From JAGVSZ01 sp035456405 (GTDB lineage Bacteria; Pseudomonadota; Gammaproteobacteria; Burkholderiales; SG8-39), in NCBI GenBank assembly GCA_035456405.1, contig DATIDG010000065.1, positions 1 through 64,000 on the forward strand: a stretch of 64,000 bases of DNA, read 5' to 3'. The notes below the pieces were generated by a model, which searched no databases, was not told where the DNA came from, and was given only the letters and a program-made list of their open reading frames with translations. Every line of letters begins with the position of its first letter. Position 1 is the stretch's first letter. Of the stretch, positions 42,673-49,562 are shown in pieces. The position numbers and the translations under genes are program-made.

Positions 42673-43802
42673 GAATCGCGGTCATCGGCGGCGGGCCCGC
42701 CGGTCTCTTCTTCGCGTCGCTAATGAAGCGGCATAACCCGTTGCACGACATCCGCGTCATCGAGCGCGACCCGGAGGGCGCGACCTACGGCTGGGGCGTG
42801 GTCCTCTCCGACGTCGCGCTCAACTTCGTGAAGGACGTCGATTCCGCGCTGCACGTCGCGCTCACCGAAGGGCAGGTGGTGTTCGACCGGATGCGGATCG
42901 TGCATTGCGGCGAGGAAGTGATCCTCGAGAACAACACGTTCTACCGCATGGCGCGGCTCGATCTGCTGCGAACGCTGCAGAAGCACTGCCGCGCTGCCGG
43001 CGTGGAGATCGACTTCGGGCGGCGGGTGGTGGATCTCGGGGAGGTCGCGAGCTGCGATCTGGTCGTGGCGGCCGACGGCGCGAACAGCACCGTCCGGGGA
43101 CTGCTCAAAGAGCACTTCCAACCTTCGCTCGACGTTCGGCCGAACTACTTCGCCTGGTACGGCACCGCCCAGCCATTCGATGCGCTCTCGCTCGTCTTCC
43201 GGCAGAACGCCGACGGGCTGCTCATCGCACACGCGTACACCTACAGCCCGTCGATGAGCACGTTCCTGCTCGAGACCGATCCGGAGACCTTCCGCAAGGC
43301 CGGCCTCGGTGCGATGACCGAGGCCGAGAGTCTTCGTTACTGCGAGGGCGTGTTCGCGGACGACCTGGGCGGCGAGCCGCTGCTCTCGAACAAGTCGGCG
43401 TGGTTCAACTACGCGATCGTGCGCAATCGCCAGTGGCATCACGGCAACGTGGTTCTGCTCGGAGACGCGCTGCGCACCGGCCACCCTTCGATCGGCTCGG
43501 GGACGCGGCTCGCGATGCAGGACTCGATCGCCCTCTTCCGCGCGTTCCAGGCGCGCGGCGACGACGTGCCGGCGGCGCTCGCCGAGTTCGAGCGCACGCG
43601 CCGCCCGGGCTCCGACGAGCTGCAGGCCGCCGCGGTGAAGAGCACCGAGTGGTACGAGACCGTGCGCCCGAAGCTTCATCTCCACCCGGTCGCCTTCGCG
43701 TACGACTACATGCGCCGCACCGGCCGCGTCACCCACGAGGATCTGCGCGCCCGCGACCCGGCGCTCGTCGCCGCCTACGAGGCGCTGCCGCCGGCGTCCT
43801 GA
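42669..43802 (+). CDS. aryl-CoA flavin monooxygenase (salicylyl-CoA 5-hydroxylase/2-aminobenzoyl-CoA monooxygenase-like)
   Basis: A 377-residue flavoprotein. GGGPAGLFFASLMKRHNP opens the FAD fold, TYGWGVVLSDVALNF and YSPSMSTFLLET are hallmark segments of salicylyl-CoA 5-hydroxylase and the N-terminal half of 2-aminobenzoyl-CoA monooxygenase/reductase, and GNVVLLGDALRTGHPSIGSG is the GD motif. It lacks the C-terminal OYE domain of the latter. It would hydroxylate or monooxygenate an aryl-CoA made by the ligase it overlaps. Start GTG 42669. Confidence 0.85.
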   Translation: MRIAVIGGGPAGLFFASLMKRHNPLHDIRVIERDPEGATYGWGVVLSDVALNFVKDVDSALHVALTEGQVVFDRMRIVHCGEEVILENNTFYRMARLDLLRTLQKHCRAAGVEIDFGRRVVDLGEVASCDLVVAADGANSTVRGLLKEHFQPSLDVRPNYFAWYGTAQPFDALSLVFRQNADGLLIAHAYTYSPSMSTFLLETDPETFRKAGLGAMTEAESLRYCEGVFADDLGGEPLLSNKSAWFNYAIVRNRQWHHGNVVLLGDALRTGHPSIGSGTRLAMQDSIALFRAFQARGDDVPAALAEFERTRRPGSDELQAAAVKSTEWYETVRPKLHLHPVAFAYDYMRRTGRVTHEDLRARDPALVAAYEALPPAS

Positions 43803-43814
43803 CCGTCGCGGTAG

Positions 43815-43828
43815 TTGAGGTGGATCAA
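43815..43828. promoter_or_regulatory. FNR/DNR-type site upstream of the thiolase operon
   Basis: TTGAGGTGGATCAA, one mismatch from TTGAY-N4-ATCAA, 88 bp upstream of the thiolase ATG. Confidence 0.55.
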
Positions 43829-43890
43829 GAAAACTGCGTTTAGCCGGGTCGCCCGGCGTTCTTCCCCTTGATCCGGCTAGGTCAGGTGGA

Positions 43891-43903
43891 TACCGTATAC
43901 AAA
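43891..43903. promoter_or_regulatory. GntR-type operator-like site, left copy
   Basis: TACCGTATACAAA contains the GTATAC core also found at 48787-48799 by the GntR gene. It lies 13 bp before the thiolase ATG, so a bound GntR protein would block transcription or translation start. Confidence 0.5.
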
Positions 43904-43916
43904 CAGGAGTGGAGGA

Positions 43917-45122
43917 ATGACTTACAAGGCGCAGATTCCCTACGGCGCTTATTGGTCGACGCCGTTCGCGCGCTGGCAGGGCAGCCTCGCGCACCTGCAC
44001 GCGCTCGAGTTCGGGGCGTACGTCGCGAAGCGCGAGCTCGAGCGGCGGAAGATCCCGGCCGACGCCTTCGACCACGGCGTGCTCGGGTTCTCGGTCCCGC
44101 AGAAGCACTCGTTCTACGGCCTGCCCTGGTTCACCGGGCTGGCGGGCATGCCGCGTGTAGGCGGACCGACGCTCATGCAGGCGTGTGCGACCGGTGTGCG
44201 CACGCTGCTCGCGGCCGCGCAGGAGATCGAGGCCGGCATGGCGCAGACCGCGCTCGCGATCACCTGCGACCGCACGTCCAACGGGCCGCATCTCTACTAC
44301 CCGCAGCCGCAGGGTCCCGGCGGGACCGGCGCGCACGAAGACTGGGTGCTCGACAACTTCGGCTACGACCCGCTCGGGCGGCACTCGATGGTCCAGACCG
44401 CGGAGAACGTGGCGCGCAAGCACGGCTTCACCACTGCGCAGCAGCACGAGGTCGTCCTCCGGCGCGAGGCGCAGTACCGCGACGCGACGGCGAACGACGC
44501 GGCGTTCCACAAGCGCTTCATGACGCTGCCCTTCGAGGTGCCGGCGGCGAACTTCAAGAAGGCGGTCGCGACGATGGCGGGCGACGAGGGCGTGAACCAC
44601 TCGACGCCGGAGGGGCTCGCCAAGCTGCGGCCGGTGGTGGAAGGCGGCACGGTGACGTTCGGCGGGCAGACGCATCCCGCGGACGGGAACGCGGGGATGG
44701 TGGTCACGACGCCCGAGCGCGCGCGCGAGCTCGCCGCCAATCCGAAGATCGCGGTGCGCCTGCACGGCTTCGGCCAGTCGCGGGCGGCGCTCGCGTACAT
44801 GCCGGAGGCGGTCGCGCCCGCCGCCGCCCGCGCGCTCGCCCAGGCGGGCCGCACGGTCAAGCAGATCGATGCGATCAAGACACACAACCCGTTCGCCGTG
44901 AACGACCTGCTCTTCGCCAAGGAGACGGGCGTCGACGTCATGAGGATCAACAATTACGGCTGCTCGCTCGTCTGGGGTCATCCGCAGGCGCCGATGGGAA
45001 TGCGCGCCGTCTTCGAGCTGATCGAGGAGCTCGCGCTGCGCGGCGGCGGCTGGGGGCTCTTCTCCGGGTGCGCGGCGGGCGACACCGCGATGGCGGTCGT
45101 GCTCGAGGTCGGAGACGCCTGA
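43917..45122 (+). CDS. thiolase family protein
   Basis: A 401-residue acetyl-CoA acyltransferase-like protein. The nucleophile Cys90 lies in QACATGVRTLL, KTHNPFAVND takes the place of the NEAFA loop, GHPQAPMGMR replaces GHPxGATG, and SGCAAGDTAMA the CGGGG loop near the C-terminus. It should cleave or form an acyl-CoA, as in the last step of ring-fission beta-oxidation. GGAGTGGAGG precedes the ATG at 43917. It heads an operon with a molybdenum hydroxylase, whose FAD subunit begins directly after its stop. Confidence 0.85.
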   Translation: MTYKAQIPYGAYWSTPFARWQGSLAHLHALEFGAYVAKRELERRKIPADAFDHGVLGFSVPQKHSFYGLPWFTGLAGMPRVGGPTLMQACATGVRTLLAAAQEIEAGMAQTALAITCDRTSNGPHLYYPQPQGPGGTGAHEDWVLDNFGYDPLGRHSMVQTAENVARKHGFTTAQQHEVVLRREAQYRDATANDAAFHKRFMTLPFEVPAANFKKAVATMAGDEGVNHSTPEGLAKLRPVVEGGTVTFGGQTHPADGNAGMVVTTPERARELAANPKIAVRLHGFGQSRAALAYMPEAVAPAAARALAQAGRTVKQIDAIKTHNPFAVNDLLFAKETGVDVMRINNYGCSLVWGHPQAPMGMRAVFELIEELALRGGGWGLFSGCAAGDTAMAVVLEVGDA

Positions 45123-45989
45123 ATGGGCGCCGTCGAGCGCTACGCCGCCCCGCTGTCCCTCGCGGAAGCGCTCGATCTGCTGCGCGCGGGCGACGTCACG
45201 ATCGTCGCCGGCGGAACCGATCTCATGCCGCAGTCGCACAGCGGGAAGGTGCGCTTCGGATCGCTGCTCATGAACATCCGGCGGGTTCCCGAGCTCGGCG
45301 GGATCGCGCTCGAAGGCGACACGGTACGGATCGGCGCGCTCACCTCGATCACCGACCTGCTCGAGAGCCGACTTGTGCGCGAGCGGCTGCCGATCGTCGC
45401 CGAGGCGGCCGACCACTTCGCCTCCGAGCAGGTGCGCAACGGCGCCACGGTCGGCGGAAACGTCTGCAACGCCTCGCCGGCGGGCGACATGCTGGTGCCG
45501 CTGATCGTGCTCGACGCCGCGGTCGAGCTGGCGGCGAAGCCGAATGGCGCGGTCGAGACGCGCTCGATGCCGCTGCGCGAGTTCCTCACCGGGCCGGGCC
45601 GCACGCAGCGCGCGCCGCACGAGCTGCTGACTGCGGTGCGCGTCCCGCTGCCGCCGCCGGGGTTCGTAGCGCGGTTCTACAAGCACGGCACGCGGCCCGC
45701 GCTCGACATCTCCACGATCTCGATCGGCATCGGCGGCGTCAAGCGGGGCGATAAGCTGGAGAACGTGCACGTCGTGTTCGGCGCAGTCGCGCCCACTCCG
45801 ATCCGCGCGCGCGCAACCGAGAGAGTCCTGGAAGGGCGACCCCTCGACGCGGCGGTGATCGAGGCGGCGGCCGAGGCGGCGCACGACGAGGGGCGGCCGA
45901 TCTCGGACGTGCGTGCCTCGGCGTGGTACCGGCAGGAGCTGGTGCGCAACATGACGAAGAGGATCCTCGCCCATGTCGCATTCGGTTGA
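45123..45989 (+). CDS. molybdenum hydroxylase FAD subunit (CoxM/HcrB-like)
   Basis: A 288-residue FAD-binding subunit. VAGGTDLMPQSHSGK and ATVGGNVCNASPAGDM contact FAD. Compared with HcrB of 4-hydroxybenzoyl-CoA reductase it is shorter and has no four-Cys insertion for the extra 4Fe-4S cluster: only one Cys is present. The complex should therefore be an ordinary dehydrogenase, not a low-potential aryl-CoA reductase. Its start is directly after the thiolase stop, and it overlaps the next gene by 17 bp. Confidence 0.85.
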   Translation: MGAVERYAAPLSLAEALDLLRAGDVTIVAGGTDLMPQSHSGKVRFGSLLMNIRRVPELGGIALEGDTVRIGALTSITDLLESRLVRERLPIVAEAADHFASEQVRNGATVGGNVCNASPAGDMLVPLIVLDAAVELAAKPNGAVETRSMPLREFLTGPGRTQRAPHELLTAVRVPLPPPGFVARFYKHGTRPALDISTISIGIGGVKRGDKLENVHVVFGAVAPTPIRARATERVLEGRPLDAAVIEAAAEAAHDEGRPISDVRASAWYRQELVRNMTKRILAHVAFG

Positions 45990-46443
45990 GATCGAGTTCC
46001 GGCTGAACGGCGTGGTGCGCCGGGCAGCGGTGCCCGCCGCCATGAGCGCGCTCGTCATGCTGCGCGACGTGCTCGGGCTGACCGGGACGAAGTACGGCTG
46101 CGGCGAAGGCGAGTGCGGCGCGTGCACGATCCTGGTCGACGGCGCGAGCGTCAACTCGTGCCTGATGTTCGCGGTCGATTGCGACGGGCGCGAGGTCACG
46201 ACCATAGAGGGACTCGCCGCCGACGCCCTCGCCGAACGGCTGCGCCGTGCGTTCGCCGAGCACGGGGCGGTGCAGTGCGGATTCTGTACGCCCGGCATGG
46301 TGATCCAGGCGAGTCGCATCCTGGCGCAGCACCCACATCCCGACCGCGCAACGATCCAGCGCGGGCTTGAAGGCAACCTTTGCCGGTGTACGGGCTACAA
46401 GAAGATCATCGACGCCGTCGCCGCGGCGGCCGAGCAATCATGA
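45973..46443 (+). CDS. molybdenum hydroxylase 2Fe-2S subunit (CoxS/HcrC-like)
   Basis: A 156-residue iron-sulfur subunit with two 2Fe-2S clusters: YGCGEGECGACTILVDG with a later NSC, and QCGFCTPGMVIQ with NLCRCTGYKKI. It links the Mo and FAD subunits. Its stop overlaps the next gene's ATG (ATGA). Length is usual for the family. Confidence 0.92.
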   Translation: MSHSVEIEFRLNGVVRRAAVPAAMSALVMLRDVLGLTGTKYGCGEGECGACTILVDGASVNSCLMFAVDCDGREVTTIEGLAADALAERLRRAFAEHGAVQCGFCTPGMVIQASRILAQHPHPDRATIQRGLEGNLCRCTGYKKIIDAVAAAAEQS

Positions 46444-48770
46444 GAATCATCGAACGCGACACGCTCATCGGCAAGCGCATCCCGAAGATGGACGCGCCGG
46501 AGAAGGCTAGCGGCAAGACGCGCTACATCCACGACATCGACGTGCCTGGGCAGCTCTGGGGCAAGATCCTGCGCTCGTCCCGCGTCCACGCGCGCATCAA
46601 GCGCATCGACGTGTCGAAGGCGAAGGCCCTGCCCGGCGTGCACGTCGTCATCACCGCCGCCGATGTTCCCGACCAGCGCCCGATCGGCATCAACAAGGAC
46701 CACCCGGCGTTGAAGGGCGACAAGGTCCGCTGCATCCGCGACGAGATCGCGGCGGTCGCCGCCGACTCCGAGGCGATCGCCGAGGCGGCGCTGAAACTGA
46801 TCGACGTCGAATACGAAGACCTGCCGATCGTGGTCGACCCCGAGGCGTCGCTCGCCGCCGGCGCGCCGGTGATCAACGAGAAGCACGCCGACAACGTCGC
46901 GATGCGCTTCGACTACTCTCACGGCGACGTGGCGCAGGGCGAGGCCGAGTCCGACGTCGTGATCGAGGACAGCTTCAAGCTGCACTACGTCACGCACTGC
47001 TGCATGGGCGTGTCCGGCGTGATCGCCGATTTCGACGCGTCCGGAAACCTCCTGCTCCACTCCAACACGCAAGTGCCGTTCCTGCACAAACGCGAGTTCG
47101 CCGACATCCTCGGCATGGACCCGGGCCGCATCCGCATCGTCCAGCCGCCGATCGGCGGCGGATTCGGCTCGAAGCTCGACATCTACCCGTTCGAGGTGAT
47201 CGCGGTCTATCTCGCGCGCGCGGCGACGCGGCCGGTCAAGCTCGTGTACACGCGCGACGAGGAGTTCCTTGCCTCTCCGACGCGGCAGCCCGTCATCCTG
47301 AAGTTGCGCTCGGGCTGCAAGAAGGACGGCACGCTCATGTTCCGCTCGGTCGAGACGCTGCACGACAACGGCGCGTACACCTCCTGGGGTGCGACGACGC
47401 CGTTCGTGATGATGCAGACCTTCTCCTCGCTTTATCGCGTCCCGCACTGCAAGTACCACACGACCGTGGCGTACACGAACAACCCGTACGCGGGCTCCTT
47501 CCGGGGCTACGGCAATCTGCAGGCCACGTTCGCTGTCGACAGCCACATGGACAAGCTCGCCGAGGCGATCGGCATGGACCCGCTCGCGTTCCGGCTGAAG
47601 AACGCACAAGGACCGGGCGAAGTGACCGGACAGGGCATGGTGTTCAAGAGCTGCGGATTCCGGGACTGCCTCACCATCGCGGCGGAACGCAGCGGCTTCC
47701 TCGCGAAGCATCGCGAATATCGCGCGGCGCAACGCGCGCCGGGCGCGGTCAAGCGCGGCGTCGGCATGGCATCGATGCTGCACGTCGGCGGCGGGGCGAA
47801 GATCTATCCCTCCGATGGCTGCGGCACGATTCTCAAGATCGACGACTTCGCGCACGTCACACTGATGACCGGCGCCTCGGAGATCGGGCAGGGCTCGGAA
47901 ACCGTGCTCGCGCAGCTCGTCTGCGAGGAGCTCGGCCTGCCGATCTCGGCGGTGACGGTGGTCAACAACGACACCGACATCACGCCGTGGGACGTGGGCG
48001 TGCACGCAAGCCGGACGACGTTCATCGCCGGCAATTCGGCGATCGGCGCCGCGCGCAAGGCGAAGGCGAAGATCCTCGCGGCGGCGGCGAGGAAGACCGG
48101 CATCACGGAGGGCGAGCTGGATCTCGTCGGCGGCTTCGTCGTGCGCGCCGCGAGCGGCGAGGCGATCGTCGAGCTCGCGAAGCTCGTGCGCGGGCTGCAC
48201 TTCTCGGACAAGGCCGAGCTGGTGATGACCACCTTCTACTACGAGCCCCCGAGCGTGCACCAGGACAAGGGGTTCAAGGGCGACGTCTCGGCCGCGTACG
48301 CCTGGGCGACGCAGGTCGTCGAGGTCGAGGTGGACTGCGACACCGGCATCGTGAAGATGACGAAGGTGACGGGTGCGCACGACGTCGGCCGCGTGATCAA
48401 CCGCCTCGGCATCGAGGGCCAGATCGAGGGCGGCGTGGTGATGGGGCAGGGCTACGCGCTCACCGAGAACCTGCTGATCGAGGACGGCCGCGTGCGCAAC
48501 CCGAGCTTCCGCGACTACAAGCTCGTCACCGCGCCGGAGATTCCGGAGATGGACCTCGCGTTCATCGAGACGATGGACGGCGAGGGGCCGCAGGGCGCGA
48601 AGGGCGTCGGCGAGGCGCCCGCGATCTGCATCGCCGCGGCGACGGCGAACGCGATCTACAACGCGACCGGCGTGCGCATCTACGAGCTGCCGTTCACGCC
48701 GGAGAAGGTTTACCGGGCGCTGCGCGGTGTCGCGCCGCCGGTGGCCTGGCACGCGGCGGCGCCTTCTTGA
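46440..48770 (+). CDS. molybdenum hydroxylase catalytic subunit (CoxL/HcrA-like)
   Basis: A 776-residue molybdopterin-cytosine-dinucleotide-type subunit of the xanthine oxidase family. PPIGGGFGSKLDIYP near residue 239, GSFRGYGNLQATFAVDSHMD and the catalytic Glu in GAKGVGEAPAICIAA near 722 are present. Related enzymes act on hydroxybenzoyl-CoA, furoyl-CoA, nicotinate and other heterocycles or aryl-CoAs. Context gives a CoA-linked substrate more weight, but the identity is open. It starts in a four-base overlap with the 2Fe-2S gene. Confidence 0.85.
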   Translation: MRIIERDTLIGKRIPKMDAPEKASGKTRYIHDIDVPGQLWGKILRSSRVHARIKRIDVSKAKALPGVHVVITAADVPDQRPIGINKDHPALKGDKVRCIRDEIAAVAADSEAIAEAALKLIDVEYEDLPIVVDPEASLAAGAPVINEKHADNVAMRFDYSHGDVAQGEAESDVVIEDSFKLHYVTHCCMGVSGVIADFDASGNLLLHSNTQVPFLHKREFADILGMDPGRIRIVQPPIGGGFGSKLDIYPFEVIAVYLARAATRPVKLVYTRDEEFLASPTRQPVILKLRSGCKKDGTLMFRSVETLHDNGAYTSWGATTPFVMMQTFSSLYRVPHCKYHTTVAYTNNPYAGSFRGYGNLQATFAVDSHMDKLAEAIGMDPLAFRLKNAQGPGEVTGQGMVFKSCGFRDCLTIAAERSGFLAKHREYRAAQRAPGAVKRGVGMASMLHVGGGAKIYPSDGCGTILKIDDFAHVTLMTGASEIGQGSETVLAQLVCEELGLPISAVTVVNNDTDITPWDVGVHASRTTFIAGNSAIGAARKAKAKILAAAARKTGITEGELDLVGGFVVRAASGEAIVELAKLVRGLHFSDKAELVMTTFYYEPPSVHQDKGFKGDVSAAYAWATQVVEVEVDCDTGIVKMTKVTGAHDVGRVINRLGIEGQIEGGVVMGQGYALTENLLIEDGRVRNPSFRDYKLVTAPEIPEMDLAFIETMDGEGPQGAKGVGEAPAICIAAATANAIYNATGVRIYELPFTPEKVYRALRGVAPPVAWHAAAPS

Positions 48771-48786
48771 CGGGGCTGCGGTACCA

Positions 48787-48799
48787 ATTGTATACAGTG
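48787..48799. promoter_or_regulatory. GntR-type operator-like site, right copy
   Basis: ATTGTATACAGTG holds the perfect 8-bp palindrome TGTATACA and overlaps the proposed GTG start of the GntR gene. With the 43891-43903 site it suggests that the regulator controls itself and the thiolase operon. Confidence 0.5.
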
Positions 48800-49522
48800 T
48801 CCAATTCCGGAGCCGACGCCCTGGCCCCCCACCTGAAGCCCCTCGAGCGTGCCCCCGCGCTCGGCGACCGCGTCTATCAAACGCTCCGCCAGCTGCTGCG
48901 CGAGGGGCGGATGGGCGCCGGCGAGCCGCTGCGCGAGTTGCCGCTGGCGGCGCAGCTCGGAGTTTCCCGCACGCCCATTCGCGAGGCGCTCGCGCGGCTC
49001 GCGAGCGAAGGCCTGGTCGCGGTCGAGGGCAGGAGCTACGTGTCGGGCGGGGTGAGCTCGGACGACGTCGACGACATCTACGAGCTGCGCTTACTCCTCG
49101 AGCCCGCGGCCATCCGCCAGGCGGCCGCGGTGGCGCGCGACCCGCAGGCCCACGCGCCGCTCGGGGCGGCGGTGCGGGAGTGCGCGGCCGCCCACCGGGC
49201 GGGCGACGCCGATGCGTTCATGACCGGCAACGCGCGCTTCCGCACGGTCTGGCTCGGGATGGTGCGCAATCGCCAGCTCGTGCGCGCGATCGAGCGCTAT
49301 GCGAGCCACGTCCAGCACCTGCGTCGCATCACGCTCTCGGACGCGCGGGTGCGAGCGGTCGCGCTCGCCGGTATGAAGCGCATCAGCGCGGCGCTGGCTT
49401 CGGGCGACGGCGAGCGCGCCGGACGCGCGATGCGCGATCAGCTCGCGGCTGCGCGCCAGGCGTTGCAGGGCGCGGGCAACCCGGCAATCAATCGGACCCG
49501 GCGCGCGAGCGCGCTCGCCTGA
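48797..49522 (+). CDS. GntR-family regulator with FCD domain
   Basis: About 241 residues from a GTG at 48797. The N-terminal winged helix has LGDRVYQTLRQLLREGRMGA, PLAAQLGVSRTPIREALARL and ASEGLVAVEG; the C-terminal two-thirds is the helical FCD ligand-binding domain (DIYELRLLLEPAAIRQA). Effectors of this group are usually pathway intermediates or CoA esters. The start is uncertain because no ribosome-binding site is evident and a TGTATACA palindrome overlaps it. It lies between the molybdenum hydroxylase and the HyuA/HyuB pair. Confidence 0.85.
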   Translation: MSNSGADALAPHLKPLERAPALGDRVYQTLRQLLREGRMGAGEPLRELPLAAQLGVSRTPIREALARLASEGLVAVEGRSYVSGGVSSDDVDDIYELRLLLEPAAIRQAAAVARDPQAHAPLGAAVRECAAAHRAGDADAFMTGNARFRTVWLGMVRNRQLVRAIERYASHVQHLRRITLSDARVRAVALAGMKRISAALASGDGERAGRAMRDQLAAARQALQGAGNPAINRTRRASALA

Positions 49523-49562
49523 GTTGCCCGATCCGGCAGGGCGCGAGCGAAAGGCGAGTCCC

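Noticed and set aside
42720..46376. Very long minus-strand open frame (1218 codons) opposite the monooxygenase, thiolase and hydroxylase genes
   Set aside because: It is Arg/His/Ala/Asp-rich without any domain and is antisense to four clear genes; GC-rich codon bias on the plus strand keeps this frame open.
46395..48752. 785-codon minus-strand frame opposite the molybdenum hydroxylase large subunit
   Set aside because: Composition typical of an antisense shadow; the plus strand holds all family motifs.
45123..48770. 4-hydroxybenzoyl-CoA reductase (HcrABC)
   Set aside because: The FAD subunit lacks the four-Cys insertion for the additional 4Fe-4S cluster that defines that enzyme.
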